Source: Hyphomicrobiaceae bacterium UBA7697
Lineage (GTDB): Bacteria > Pseudomonadota > Alphaproteobacteria > Rhizobiales > Methyloligellaceae
Assembly: GCA_002482645.1 (NCBI GenBank)
Contig: DLGJ01000005.1
Span: 737,437-801,436, forward strand
DNA: 64,000 nucleotides
Direction: 5' to 3'
A program made the position numbers and the translations under genes. Positions 17,184 through 26,235 of this stretch are shown here, piece after piece (within the stretch, counting starts at the first letter, position 1; every line of letters begins with the position of its first letter). The notes beneath the pieces are model-generated. The model made no database searches, had not been told where the DNA came from, and saw only the letters and a list, made by a program, of their open reading frames with translations.

Positions 17184-18106
17184 CGGTCGCGCCTCACCAG
17201 GCCGACGAAAATCTCCTCGAGCGAGCTTTGCGACGTATCGAGGTCCTTGAAGCGAATGCCCGCCTCGGCGAGGTCCGTGAGCAAATGCGTGATGCCCGTG
17301 CGCGGACCTTGGCTGTCATAGGTATACACCAGCTCGGAACCGTCATTCGCGAGGACAAGGTGATGGTTTGCGAGCGAGGCCGGGATAGCGTCGAGAGCGT
17401 CGTGAAGTTGGAGCGTGAGCTGCTTCTTGCCGAGCTTGCGCATCAGTTCGCGCTTGTCCTCGACGAGGATCAGCTCGCCATTGTTGATCACGCCGATCCT
17501 GTCGGCCATGTCCTCCGCTTCCTGAATGTAATGCGTCGTCAAAATGATGGTGACGCCGGAATTGCGCAGGCGTCTCACCAGCTCCCACATATCGTTCCGC
17601 AATTCCACGTCCACGCCGGCGGTCGGCTCGTCGAGAAACAGGATGGAGGGCTCGTGCGCGAGAGCCTTGGCGATGAGCACGCGCCGCTTCATGCCGCCCG
17701 AAAGCGTAATCAGCTTCGAATCCTTCTTGTCCCACAGCGCGAGGTCCTTGAGGACCTTCTCGACATAGGCGGGGTCCGGCCATTTCCCGAACAGGCCGCG
17801 GCTATGGGAAACCGTGGCCCATACCGTCTCGAACATTTCGGCGGTCAGTTCCTGCGGCACGAGGCCGATCATGGATCGGGTGGCGCGATAGTCGCGAATG
17901 ATGTCGTAACCATCGACCGTGACCGAGCCCGAGCTTGGCGTGACGATCCCGCAAATGATGCTGATCAACGTGGTCTTGCCCGCCCCGTTCGGTCCGAGAA
18001 GCGCGAAGATCTCGCCTTTCTCGATGTCGAGGTCGATGGTCTTGAGCGCTTCGAAGCCCGATTTGTAGGTCTTCGACAGGCCCTTGATGGAAATGATCTG
18101 TGACAT
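17180..18106 (-). CDS. ABC exporter ATP-binding protein
   Basis: 308 residues. Walker A GPNGAGKTT, signature LSGGMKRR, Walker B ILFLDEPTAGVD and the H-loop TTHYIQEAED are all intact. The C-terminal ~80 residues (LMRKLGKKQLTLQLHDALDAI onward) match the extension of CcmA/DrrA/YadG-type exporter ATPases. Start at ATG 18106 (MSQIISIKG) is preferred over an in-frame TTG at 18118. Transcribed first in a two-gene operon with the ABC-2 permease. Substrate unknown. Confidence 0.93.
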   Translation of the reverse strand: MSQIISIKGLSKTYKSGFEALKTIDLDIEKGEIFALLGPNGAGKTTLISIICGIVTPSSGSVTVDGYDIIRDYRATRSMIGLVPQELTAEMFETVWATVSHSRGLFGKWPDPAYVEKVLKDLALWDKKDSKLITLSGGMKRRVLIAKALAHEPSILFLDEPTAGVDVELRNDMWELVRRLRNSGVTIILTTHYIQEAEDMADRIGVINNGELILVEDKRELMRKLGKKQLTLQLHDALDAIPASLANHHLVLANDGSELVYTYDSQGPRTGITHLLTDLAEAGIRFKDLDTSQSSLEEIFVGLVRRDR

Positions 18107-18195
18107 GGACGCCGACAAGCAGACATTGGATTGGGCGAGGATCGCTCGCGCGGACGTTCCGTGCGGCAGGGTCGCGATCGGAACTTAGCGTGGGT

Positions 18196-18600
18196 TTACC
18201 CGGATTCGGCTTCCAACCTAAAGCGCTCGACGACGCTTGGCTGGATCACATTTGCATGAAGTGCCAACAGGATGACCTTGGCATCGGTTCCGGTCTCGTC
18301 GTCAAGGGCCGCATCGATGCGCGATTCGATATCGCCGGTCAGCACGCTTCCATTGGCGCGCGCAAACGGGTCGGCGCCCAGCATGCAATAGGCGAGGAGT
18401 TCGACGGCTGACTGGCGCCTGGCGGCGATGGGCTCTCTCCCGTGCGTTTTCTCCATCAAGATCCGCAGCGCCGCGAGCTTGACGGCCTCCGGCACCAGAT
18501 TGGGGTGCAGGTCGAGGGCCCGCAAATCCGCATCGAAGGCCCGCAACGGCGCTGAGCGCCCGAAGCGGCCCATGAACCCGAGCGAGAGCGGGAGGATCAT
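18196..18600 (-). CDS. Hypothetical protein
   Basis: 134 residues starting MILPLSLGFMGRFGRSAPLR. No signal peptide or long hydrophobic segment; mostly helical with a VKLAALRILMEKTHG core. The ATG overlaps the stop of the sugar-dehydrogenase gene (ATGA at 18597-18600), supporting it as a real downstream gene of that operon. I do not recognise the family. The overlap and the absence of stops favour coding; function is unknown. Confidence 0.65.
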   Translation of the reverse strand: MILPLSLGFMGRFGRSAPLRAFDADLRALDLHPNLVPEAVKLAALRILMEKTHGREPIAARRQSAVELLAYCMLGADPFARANGSVLTGDIESRIDAALDDETGTDAKVILLALHANVIQPSVVERFRLEAESG

Positions 18601-19796
18601 TGAGACTCCGCCGTGAGGCGCAGGATCTTTCCGTCGTCTTCGTCGGTGAGCGCGTAGACGGCCGCGTCCGGCCCCTGGATCACGTCGCGAATTCGGACAC
18701 CGAGGGGGATGCGTTCCTCTCCCGTCACCGTCTCGCCGTCGATGCTGAGACGAATGATGCTTTGCGACGACAAACCGCCGACGAGCAAATCCCCCTGCCA
18801 GGCCGGAATGGCTTCCGCCGTCCAGCCCGGAACGGGTTCCGCCGTGTAGAACGTCGCGCCCGAGGGCGAGATGACGGGCGTCCAATTGCGGACCGCGTCG
18901 GCGAATTCGGGGCGCGTCGGCGGGTTGGGGATATCCTTGCCGTCATAGTGCTTGCCCCAACTCACCAGCGGCCAGCCGTAGTTCTCGCCGGGCGCGGGGC
19001 GGTTGAGCTCGTCGCCCCCTTTGGGGCCGAACTCCAGGACCCAGAGCTTGCCGGTTCGCGGATCGACGGCCGCACCCTCCACATTGCGGTGGCCGTAGGA
19101 CCAGATCTCAGGCTGCGCGTCCTTTTGTCCGATAAAGGGGTTGCCTTGCGGCACCGACCCGTCCGGATTGATGCGGACGACTTTCCCGAGATGGCCCGTC
19201 AGGTCCTGCGCGGGCTCGAATTTGAATCGCTCGCCGAGCGTGACGAAGAGCGTGCCGTCCGGCGCGAAAGCCAGCCTGCCGCCGAAATGATTGGGGCCTT
19301 CGACCTTCGGCATCTGGCGGAAGATGACTTTCAGGTCCTTGAGCGTCTCGCCGTCCAACCTGCCGCGCGCCACGGCCGTGCCGGCGCCGCCTTCCCCCGG
19401 TTCCGCATAGGACAGGTAGACGAGCTTGTTGCTGAGGAAATCCGGGTCGAGGGCCACGTCGAGCAGGCCGCCTTGGCCTGCGGCCACGACCTCCGGAACG
19501 CCCGAGACGGGCTCGGAGACCGAACCGTCCGCGCCGACGATACGGAGCGTGCCCGCGCGTTCCGTTACCAGCATGCGGCCGTCAGGCAGGAACACCATGC
19601 CCCACGGGTGGTTCAGGCCCTGTGCAACCGTCTCGATCGTGAGCGGACCGTTCTGAGTATCGACCGTCTTCGCAAGTGCGTAGGCCGGCCGGATTGTCAG
19701 GACCAACCCGAGCCCCAAGGCCAAAATGGCAAGAAGCGCGGCGAGAGCCGTGAATGAAGCGATTTTCGGGGATCCAGGGGGGCAAGGAGAGGTCAT
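18597..19796 (-). CDS. PQQ-dependent soluble sugar dehydrogenase family protein
   Basis: 399 residues. A signal peptide (FTALAALLAILALGLGLVLT) exports it to the periplasm. Beta-propeller blocks of the GSDH/YliI family follow: GLNHPWGMVFLPDGRMLVTERAG, NHFGGRLAFAPDGTLFVTLGE, GHRNVEGAAVDP with the likely catalytic His region, and GENYGWPLVSWGKHYDG. The family oxidises aldoses at C1 with PQQ as cofactor; no PQQ synthesis genes are in the window. ATG 19796 is preferred because an upstream in-frame ATG at 19874 adds 26 residues ahead of a normal signal peptide. Confidence 0.9.
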   Translation of the reverse strand: MTSPCPPGSPKIASFTALAALLAILALGLGLVLTIRPAYALAKTVDTQNGPLTIETVAQGLNHPWGMVFLPDGRMLVTERAGTLRIVGADGSVSEPVSGVPEVVAAGQGGLLDVALDPDFLSNKLVYLSYAEPGEGGAGTAVARGRLDGETLKDLKVIFRQMPKVEGPNHFGGRLAFAPDGTLFVTLGERFKFEPAQDLTGHLGKVVRINPDGSVPQGNPFIGQKDAQPEIWSYGHRNVEGAAVDPRTGKLWVLEFGPKGGDELNRPAPGENYGWPLVSWGKHYDGKDIPNPPTRPEFADAVRNWTPVISPSGATFYTAEPVPGWTAEAIPAWQGDLLVGGLSSQSIIRLSIDGETVTGEERIPLGVRIRDVIQGPDAAVYALTDEDDGKILRLTAESQ

Positions 19797-19877
19797 GAGC
19801 GGCAGAAACTCGATGCTAAGCGGGTGGGGTCCGTTTGCAATGTCGGTTCTCGGCGCCCCTCGTTCAAGATGCAACTG

Positions 19878-20903
19878 TTAGCCGCGGCTTCCGCTGACCC
19901 GCAGGCCGGGCGCAGGACGCTCCAGAACCACTTCCCGGCGGAAGCGGTAAAGCCGGGCAGGGCGGCCGCCGGTTTCGGTCGAGACGTTGCCCGTCGGTTC
20001 GACCAGACCGCCTTTCTCCACAAGACGCCGGAAATTCTGCTTGTGCAGCAAGGTGCCGGAGATTGCCTCGACGGTCTTCTGCAGGTCGTAGAGCGTGAAC
20101 TCCGGCGGCAGCAACTCGAACACCACCGGCCGGTATTTCAGCTTGCCGCGAACCCGGCCCATGGCCGTGGCCAGAATGCGCCTGTGGTCGAGGGCCATGG
20201 GATGTCCGAGTTCGGGTAGCTTGTCCCAACGGTTCGCCGCCGTTCGTCCGTCGCGCTTCGCCTCTTGGACGAGGCCGGCCTCGTAGAGCAGTTCGTAGCG
20301 CTCGAGCACCTTCTCTTCGTCCCAGCCGCCGCCGATGCCGAAACCGATCTTGAGGCGCTCGGGACGGCGCAATGGGCGGATCGGTTCGCTGGGCGAAGGC
20401 GGCCGCTCGGCCCAGGCCTTCAGTCGCGGTTCGATTTCCTCGGTCAGGATTTGCGGCTTGCCCGTCCGCCAATCCTCCCAAGGGAGGTAGGTGTACCAGG
20501 GCGACCAATGGGCGCCGCGCATCTCTCCCGTCGCGCCACGGGTAAGCGCGAGATAGCCGACGGACAGCGTATGGGCGCCGCCCGGCTCCGCATGCCGCCC
20601 GCGATCGCCGAACGTGTAGAGCTGCTCCACATAGCCGAGTTCGATGCCCGTTTGCCGTTCCACCCACTCCCGCAGGCCGATTTCGAGCGTGCGGTGCTCT
20701 CGCGGCTCGAACGGGCCGAACGGCAAGGCGTCCCCGGACTCGTTTCCGGCGATGCCGGGCCGCGCCACGAGAATGTGAGGCTGCTGATTGCGGACCATCA
20801 CGATGGCCGCGTTCAGGCCCAGTTCGATCTGCGGATTGTTGACGGAAGGGTCGCCGTCCGAAAGATCCCTGGCAGCCGCGTCGCTGGGCCGACCGCTGGA
20901 CAT
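19878..20903 (-). CDS. nadQ: NadQ-type Nudix-related transcriptional regulator
   Basis: 341 residues. An N-terminal Nudix-like fold (GLNAAIVMVRNQQPHILVAR through GGAHTLSVGYLALTRG, about residues 28-150) lacks a complete Nudix catalytic box. A C-terminal winged-helix region follows (LPPEFTLYDLQKTVEAISG, FRRLVEKGGLVEPTG, RPARLYRFRRE, about residues 230-325). This arrangement is that of the COG4111 regulators called NadQ in alphaproteobacteria, which control de novo NAD genes. The gene is 6.8 kb from nadABC, and no copy of the nadA palindrome is visible before it, so autoregulation is not suggested. Confidence 0.8.
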   Translation of the reverse strand: MSSGRPSDAAARDLSDGDPSVNNPQIELGLNAAIVMVRNQQPHILVARPGIAGNESGDALPFGPFEPREHRTLEIGLREWVERQTGIELGYVEQLYTFGDRGRHAEPGGAHTLSVGYLALTRGATGEMRGAHWSPWYTYLPWEDWRTGKPQILTEEIEPRLKAWAERPPSPSEPIRPLRRPERLKIGFGIGGGWDEEKVLERYELLYEAGLVQEAKRDGRTAANRWDKLPELGHPMALDHRRILATAMGRVRGKLKYRPVVFELLPPEFTLYDLQKTVEAISGTLLHKQNFRRLVEKGGLVEPTGNVSTETGGRPARLYRFRREVVLERPAPGLRVSGSRG

Positions 20904-20906
20904 GGG

Positions 20907-21482
20907 CTACGCCGCGTGACGCGCGGGAAGCGAGAAGACTTTTCCTTCCTCGGCCAGAACGCCGCGACCGATGTGATCCACGGCCGCGCTCATGCGGCCG
21001 TCACGTCCGAGCACGTTGTCGGCCAAGGCGACGATTCGCCGGTTGGGGTAGGCGGTTGGCGAGGCGCGGCGCAGGGCGCGCGCCAGGGAATGCTCGTCGG
21101 CACGCGGATTGAGGGCGCAAAGCGCGACGAAGGCGCCCGCGGTGGAACGGCTGATCCCGGCCCAGCAATGAATGAGAAGCGGGGCCTGCTGGTCCCACGC
21201 CGTCGCGAATTCGATGAGCTTGGCCACGTGGCCCTCGGTGGGCACCACCAGCCCGTCCCGCGGCTCGCTGATATCGTTCATGGCCAGCCGCAAATGCCGG
21301 TCCTGCCCGATGGTCTCGGGCGTGTCGATGAGGGTTTCCCCGTTGATCAGCGTCACCAAATGGCTGACCCGCGCCGTGGTCACCGTCGTTTGGACGAGGC
21401 TCAGAGGGGAGACGAGGATGGTTTCCGGAGACATCGTCTCCGGGTCGGCATAGCCGTCTCTATCGAACGTCAGCGTATCCAT
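20907..21482 (-). CDS. Protein-tyrosine-phosphatase-like protein
   Basis: 191 residues. The phosphatase P-loop HCWAGISRS (Cys106, Arg112) is intact, and an Asp-containing loop (RLAMNDISEP, Asp70) may be the general acid. The protein is of the size of atypical dual-specificity phosphatases. Start at ATG 21482 (MDTLTFDR) is preceded by AGAGGG; an upstream ATG at 21536 would overlap the HD gene. The gene ends 3 bp upstream of the nadQ start, so PTP-nadQ transcription is likely. Substrate unknown. Confidence 0.8.
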   Translation of the reverse strand: MDTLTFDRDGYADPETMSPETILVSPLSLVQTTVTTARVSHLVTLINGETLIDTPETIGQDRHLRLAMNDISEPRDGLVVPTEGHVAKLIEFATAWDQQAPLLIHCWAGISRSTAGAFVALCALNPRADEHSLARALRRASPTAYPNRRIVALADNVLGRDGRMSAAVDHIGRGVLAEEGKVFSLPARHAA

Positions 21483-21525
21483 GGGTCCCTCTAGTTTAGC
21501 GATTCGACGGCGATCTGTACGCTCT

Positions 21526-22140
21526 TCATCTGGCAAGCTCGTGAAACCGTTTCAAGAACCGGTCCTCGCCTTCTGACGCGGGAAGGGGGCGCAACGCGGT
21601 CAGAGTCGTGACGAGAGCGGGGCTGAGCCTCTTCGGCGGGCCGAAGAAACGCCGCGCTTCGCTTTGGGAAAAACCGGCAAGGCCCACCGCCTCGTAATAG
21701 GCCGCGATCTTGTCGGCGCGCTTGATCAGCTTGGCCGTCTCCTCAGGGAGCTCGGCCGGCAGCCCGAAGCGGAGATGGATCGCGGCCAGAAGCCGTGCCT
21801 CGAAGGTGCGGTAGTCGAGCGGGAGCGCGGCCTTGAAGGGGCTGATCAGGTCGCCGATGACATATTCGGGCGCGTCGTGGAGCAGCGCGGCAAGCCGATG
21901 CTTCGCCGGCACGGACGTATCGAGGTCGCCGGCGATGGCTTCGACCAAGAGGCTGTGTTCGGCCACCGAGAAGGTGTGGTCGCCGCGGGTTTGGCCGTTC
22001 CAGCGTGCCACGCGCGCCAGCCCGTGGGCGATATCCTCGATCTCGATGTCGAGCGGCGAAGGATCGAGGAGGTCGAGCCGCCGTCCGCTCAACATGCGCT
22101 GCCAAGCGCGCGGGGCATCGGTATTCGCTTTGGCGTTCAC
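21526..22140 (-). CDS. HD-domain hydrolase (YfbR-like)
   Basis: 204 residues from a GTG start (NAKANTDAPRAWQRMLSGRR follows). HD-domain metal ligands fit TFSVAEHSLLV (His), LAALLHDAPEYVIGD (His-Asp) and KRADKIAAYYE (Asp). Homologues are annotated as YfbR-like 5'-nucleotidase or HD phosphohydrolases. The GTG at 22140 is chosen since conserved sequence starts at PRAWQRMLSG; an ATG at 22215 in the same frame is possible and would add 25 residues. It lies 43 bp upstream of the phosphatase gene on the same strand. Confidence 0.85.
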   Translation of the reverse strand: MNAKANTDAPRAWQRMLSGRRLDLLDPSPLDIEIEDIAHGLARVARWNGQTRGDHTFSVAEHSLLVEAIAGDLDTSVPAKHRLAALLHDAPEYVIGDLISPFKAALPLDYRTFEARLLAAIHLRFGLPAELPEETAKLIKRADKIAAYYEAVGLAGFSQSEARRFFGPPKRLSPALVTTLTALRPLPASEGEDRFLKRFHELAR

Positions 22141-22342
22141 GTGTCTCTCGTCGTTATGCGTTGCGGGGCGACACTGATTGAAACGGCGTGCCGAAGTCAA
22201 ACGAGCGGCGCTCATGACTGGTGTCTTTTCCGAAAGACATGGATTTCAAAAAGACATGGACGATACAACGTGTGGATGCCAATCATAGCGGCCTCGCGAA
22301 CGCGGGAGGAAACGGCCAACGAAGAAAAGGGGAGAACGTTCG

Positions 22343-22582
22343 ATGGCGAGATTGCCGAGATTTTCCCTCAGCTACAACGACAAGAACAAGAAGTGGGAGC
22401 TGAAGAAAGAGGGCTCTGGAGACGTCGTGAAGCGGTTCAAGACGAAAGCCGACGCGACGAAAGGCGGCGTTCTGGAACGCGCCGTCAAGAAGATGGGCTC
22501 GGTGCGCATCAGAAAGCGCGACGGAAAAATTCAGGAAGAGCGCACCTATCCGCGCAGTATGGACCCGCGCGGCCGCGGCTGA
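22343..22582 (+). CDS. DUF2188-like small basic protein
   Basis: 79 residues, very basic, starting MARLPRFSLSYNDKNKKWELKKEG. The pattern 'W.LKKEGS..V.KRF.TK..A...G..' followed by VRIRKRDGKIQEERTYPRS is that of DUF2188 proteins, small cytoplasmic proteins of unknown role. A strong GGGGAG lies about 10 bp before the ATG. It stands alone, divergent from the HD gene and convergent with tag (12-bp gap). Confidence 0.75.
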   Translation: MARLPRFSLSYNDKNKKWELKKEGSGDVVKRFKTKADATKGGVLERAVKKMGSVRIRKRDGKIQEERTYPRSMDPRGRG

Positions 22583-22594
22583 ATCCGCCGATGG

Positions 22595-23176
22595 CTAAAG
22601 ACCGGCGCACGCTTTGTGCCGGTGGCAACTCGTCAAATGATCGTTGACGAGCCCTGTCGCTTGCATGAACGCATAGACAATGGTCGGTCCACAGAACTTG
22701 AAGCCGCGCGCCTTCAAGTCCTTGGACATGGCGCGCGACAGCGGCGTTTCGGCCGGCACCTCTCCCATGGACTTGTAGCGGTTGACGATCGGCTTTCCGT
22801 CCACGAAGTCCCATAAGAACGCGGAAAAGCCGGGACCCGTCTCCATCATGTCGAGCCAGCTTTGGGCGGAGCGAATAGCGCCCTCGATCTTCATACGATT
22901 GCGGACGATACCGGCATCCTGCATCAGAGCCTCGACCTTCTTGGCGTCGTAGCGGGCTATTTTCTCCGGCTGGAAACCGTCGAAAGCCTCTCTGAAGGCG
23001 TCGCGTTTCCGCAGGATCGTGATCCAGGCGAGCCCCGCCTGAAAGCCGTCGAGGACGAGCTTTTCGTAGAGCGCGCGATCGTCGCGCTCCGGAACGCCCC
23101 ACTCGTCGTCGTGATAGGCGACGTAAAGCGGATCGGTCCCGGGCCAGGGACAACGCTTGAGTGTCTTGGCGCTCAT
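22595..23176 (-). CDS. tag: DNA-3-methyladenine glycosylase I
   Basis: 193 residues; excises 3-methyladenine from alkylated DNA. Family blocks: KRCPWPGTDPLYVAYHDDEWGVP, YEKLVLDGFQAGLAWITIL, and the zinc-site residues Cys near the N terminus and at the C terminus HLTSCHRHKAC. An ATG at 23194 (MRGKSLMSAKT) overlaps the ygfZ stop and could also be used; 23176 is preferred because homologues begin shortly before KRCPW and GAGGGG lies 10 bp upstream. Probably co-transcribed with ygfZ. Confidence 0.93.
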   Translation of the reverse strand: MSAKTLKRCPWPGTDPLYVAYHDDEWGVPERDDRALYEKLVLDGFQAGLAWITILRKRDAFREAFDGFQPEKIARYDAKKVEALMQDAGIVRNRMKIEGAIRSAQSWLDMMETGPGFSAFLWDFVDGKPIVNRYKSMGEVPAETPLSRAMSKDLKARGFKFCGPTIVYAFMQATGLVNDHLTSCHRHKACAGL

Positions 23177-23190
23177 GAGAGACTTGCCCC

Positions 23191-24075
23191 TCATGCGCTT
23201 TCCACCGCCGGCAGTCCGAACGTGGCGAAAGCCGGCAGATGAAGCGTGATCGCGACCTCGCCGGCGCGCAGCGGTACGCCTTGGGCTTCGGCCTTGGCCG
23301 CCCGGTCGAGCCGGAGGAGCGCGAGGCCGCGCGTGCCATCGACCGAGCCGATCTCGCCCGCGGGGAGGTCGCCCGCCATAAGCTCGATCCCGGATTCCAG
23401 TGGCCCATCGCCTACGACGGGGACGATGCGCTTCCGTGCCGTGCCCCGGTGCTCCATGCGCGAGACGACTTCCTGCCCCACATAGCACCCCTTCTTGAAA
23501 TCGACGCCGTTGAGCTGATCGAACAAGGCTTCGTGCGGAAACGCATCCCCGTAGGCGTAGTCGCGCCCGCCTTGCGGGACGCCGAGCGCGATCCGATGAG
23601 CATGGTAGTCCTCCGCGCGCGCGGCGGCGCAGGCCAAATCGTCAACGGAGATATCGTCCGGCAGCAAGGCGCGCATGCCGAGTTCCGCGAGTCTCGGGTC
23701 CGCATAGACGATCGCGCCGGCAGGTATCGTTGGAGCGCCTCCCCAAGCCGCCGCGACCGCAACGTCCGGCGCTTCGTCGATCGCCACATCGGCGCGCAGC
23801 CGATAGAACGACAGCCGTTTGGCCAGGTCTCCGAGCGCGTCTTTCGGCGCGTCGATGATGTATCCGCCCTTGGACGGAACGACGAAGAAGTCGAACAGGA
23901 TCTTGCCTTGCGGCGATAGCAGACCGGCATGGATCGCGCTGCCGCTGTCCGTTTTTTCCATATCGTTGGTCAACAGGCCTTGCAGGAACGTCTTCGCGTC
24001 GGCGCCGGTGACGCGCAAAACGCCGCGATCGGCGAGAAGCGATACGCGGCACGGAGTTTCTTCGCGGTGACTCAT
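23191..24075 (-). CDS. ygfZ: Folate-binding Fe-S cluster repair protein YgfZ/GcvT-like
   Basis: 294 residues. The signature KGCYVGQEVVSRMEHRGTARKR (Lys-Gly-Cys-Tyr-x-Gly-Gln-Glu...Arg) is complete. The N-terminal RVSLLADRGVLRVTGADAKTFLQGLLTNDM matches the T-protein fold. YgfZ uses folate to support maintenance of some Fe-S enzymes in the cytoplasm. Start at ATG 24075 (MSHREETPCR) chosen over an ATG at 24132, which adds 19 residues lacking similarity. Upstream of tag on the same strand. Confidence 0.92.
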   Translation of the reverse strand: MSHREETPCRVSLLADRGVLRVTGADAKTFLQGLLTNDMEKTDSGSAIHAGLLSPQGKILFDFFVVPSKGGYIIDAPKDALGDLAKRLSFYRLRADVAIDEAPDVAVAAAWGGAPTIPAGAIVYADPRLAELGMRALLPDDISVDDLACAAARAEDYHAHRIALGVPQGGRDYAYGDAFPHEALFDQLNGVDFKKGCYVGQEVVSRMEHRGTARKRIVPVVGDGPLESGIELMAGDLPAGEIGSVDGTRGLALLRLDRAAKAEAQGVPLRAGEVAITLHLPAFATFGLPAVESA

Positions 24076-24149
24076 GGGGTGGCCTTCTGCTACCAAGGCC
24101 AGAAATTTAAGTGCGTGGCGCCAGGCCCGCAAGGAGAAGCCGGGGCGAG

Positions 24150-25484
24150 ATGGCCGAGACGTTCGATATCGTTTTCAAGGGCGGAACGCTGGTGACTCAT
24201 GCGGGCGAGGGGCTCGCCGATATCGGCGTCCGCGACGGCCGAATTCGCGAGATCGGCGACATCGCCGGCAGCCGGGGCGGCGAAATCGTCGATGCGCGCG
24301 GCCTTCACGTCCTGCCCGGCGTGATCGATACCCAGGTCCATTTCCGCGAGCCCGGCATGGAGCACAAGGAGGACCTGGAGACGGGCAGCCGTTCGGCCGT
24401 GCTCGGCGGCGTCACGGCCGTGTTCGAGATGCCCAACACCAGCCCGCCGACCACGAGCGCGGAAGCATTGGCCGCGAAAGTCGCCGCGGGCACGGGGCGC
24501 ATGCATTGCGATTTCGCGTTCTTCGTCGGGGCGACGCGCGAGAACGCGGGCGATCTCGGCCATCTGGAGCGCTTGCCGGGTGCGGCCGGCGTCAAGATTT
24601 TCGCGGGCTCCTCCACTGGCGATCTCCTCGTCGAGGATGACGAAACCCTCACCCAAGTGTTTTCGACGATTCGCCGCCGCTGCTCGATCCACTCCGAACT
24701 CGAGTCGCGCCTGCGGGAACGGCTTTCGATGCGGCGTGTGGGCGATCCGGCCAGCCATTATGAGTGGCGCGACGAGGCCGCCGCGCTCGAATCGACGCGG
24801 CGCCTTTTGCGGCTCGCTCGAGCCACGGGCGCGCGCATCCATATCCTGCATGTCTCGGCGGGCGCCGAGATGGAACTGTTGTCGCACCACAAGGACGTCG
24901 CCACGGTAGAGGTGACGCCGCAGCATCTGACGCTTTCCGGCCCCGAAGACTATGAGCGGCTTGGGACGAAGGTTCAGCAGAACCCGCCTATCCGGGACCG
25001 GGCGCATCGGAACCTTTTGTGGTGGGGACTGGAGCAGGGCGTCGTCGACATTCTGGGATCGGACCACGCGCCGCACACCCTCGAAGAGAAGGCGGCCATC
25101 TATCCCGCGACACCGTCCGGCATGCCCGGCGTGCAGACGCTCGTGCCGGTCATGCTCGATCACGTAAATGCGGGGCGCCTGAGCCTTGCCCGATTCGTCG
25201 ATCTCACCAGCGCGGGCGCCCAGCGCCTGTTCGGGATCGCCTGCAAGGGCCGCATCGCCGTGGGTTACGACGCGGACCTTACGATCGTCGACCTCAAGGC
25301 CGAGCGCGTCATCGAAGACGGCTGGATCGGCAGTAAGGCGGGTTGGACGCCCTTCGCGGGACGCAAGGTCACGGGATGGCCCATGGGCACGGTGCTGCGC
25401 GGGCATCGCGCCATGTGGGAGGGCGAACTCGGCAAGGCCACGGGTCAGGCCGTGCGATTCGGCGAGGCGCTGCCGAAGGGCTAG
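24150..25484 (+). CDS. Dihydroorotase-family (COG0044) amidohydrolase
   Basis: 444 residues with the amidohydrolase barrel: VFKGGTLVTHAGEGLADIGV, GLHVLPGVIDTQVHFREPGMEHKED, TRSGV-like segments, RIHILHVSAGAEMELL, and ILGSDHAPHTLEEKA with the late metal Asp. In classical dihydroorotases the metal-binding motif is His-x-His-x-Arg; here it reads DTQVHFR, so the first His is Gln. Similar QVH variants may be usual for this alphaproteobacterial subgroup. It is divergent from ygfZ (74 bp) and not near other pyrimidine genes. Either a PyrC-type enzyme or a related cyclic amidohydrolase. Confidence 0.85.
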   Translation: MAETFDIVFKGGTLVTHAGEGLADIGVRDGRIREIGDIAGSRGGEIVDARGLHVLPGVIDTQVHFREPGMEHKEDLETGSRSAVLGGVTAVFEMPNTSPPTTSAEALAAKVAAGTGRMHCDFAFFVGATRENAGDLGHLERLPGAAGVKIFAGSSTGDLLVEDDETLTQVFSTIRRRCSIHSELESRLRERLSMRRVGDPASHYEWRDEAAALESTRRLLRLARATGARIHILHVSAGAEMELLSHHKDVATVEVTPQHLTLSGPEDYERLGTKVQQNPPIRDRAHRNLLWWGLEQGVVDILGSDHAPHTLEEKAAIYPATPSGMPGVQTLVPVMLDHVNAGRLSLARFVDLTSAGAQRLFGIACKGRIAVGYDADLTIVDLKAERVIEDGWIGSKAGWTPFAGRKVTGWPMGTVLRGHRAMWEGELGKATGQAVRFGEALPKG

Positions 25485-25507
25485 GCTCCAGCCGGACGCT
25501 GGGCGTG

Positions 25508-26107
25508 CTATTTCAGGAAGTAGTGCCAAATGCCGTTGGGTGCGACCCCGAGGCGATAGCCGGTATATTTGCCGCTCGCGATCATCGCCTTCGCCTGCTT
25601 CGGCGGCACCAGGCGATAGAGCTCCACTTGTTGCCGCGGGGAAAGCTCGGTCAGATCGGCCTCCGCGAAATAGGGCCAGACATACATCGCATCGTTGCCC
25701 TCGCCCCTAAGCACGAAGCCCGTGCTCAGCATATTCAGCATGGTGGCCAGGATGTCCCGGCCGGTGCCGTCCACGGACTGTTCCTTCAAATAGGCGATGG
25801 GATCGTCGATGTGCTTGGCCGCCACCATCGGCTTCAACTCATTCGATTCGAGCACCGCGCGCATCTCCTCGATATCGCCCGTCTCGGCGGCGAGGATGAT
25901 CATCTTGAGAATGCGTTGGACGAGTTTCGGCGTGGCCGTGGCATCGTATAGCACCTTGGGCCCAATGCGGGATTGCGCCTTTTCCGCTTCGGGATCGGGC
26001 AGTTTGTCGCTGGCCGCGACCTCTCCGACCGAGGCGTAGACAAGCATCGCGACGCCCGTTACCAATGCCGCGAGGGCGACCATGACCACGTTTTTCCGCT
26101 GCTTCAT
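25508..26107 (-). CDS. Conserved secreted or anchored hypothetical protein
   Basis: 199 residues starting MKQRKNVVMVALAALVTGVAML. The basic start and hydrophobic run are a signal peptide or membrane anchor. The body is mostly helical (VQRILKMIILAAETGDIEEMRAV) and ends YRLGVAPNGIWHYFLK. GGAG lies 6 bp before ATG 26107; an in-frame ATG at 26119 is 4 codons longer. No family recognised by eye; no partner gene (convergent with the dihydroorotase-like gene). Confidence 0.75.
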   Translation of the reverse strand: MKQRKNVVMVALAALVTGVAMLVYASVGEVAASDKLPDPEAEKAQSRIGPKVLYDATATPKLVQRILKMIILAAETGDIEEMRAVLESNELKPMVAAKHIDDPIAYLKEQSVDGTGRDILATMLNMLSTGFVLRGEGNDAMYVWPYFAEADLTELSPRQQVELYRLVPPKQAKAMIASGKYTGYRLGVAPNGIWHYFLK

Positions 26108-26235
26108 GCCAGACTCCATGCGATTTGCGTCAATCTCGCAGAACCGCGGTCAGTTGCAAGCTCAGGTCGTTAGGAAGCAACCGATGGAACAGGGTCCCCA
26201 AACCCGGACCGTAGTCAGCGAATAGGCCAAACACT

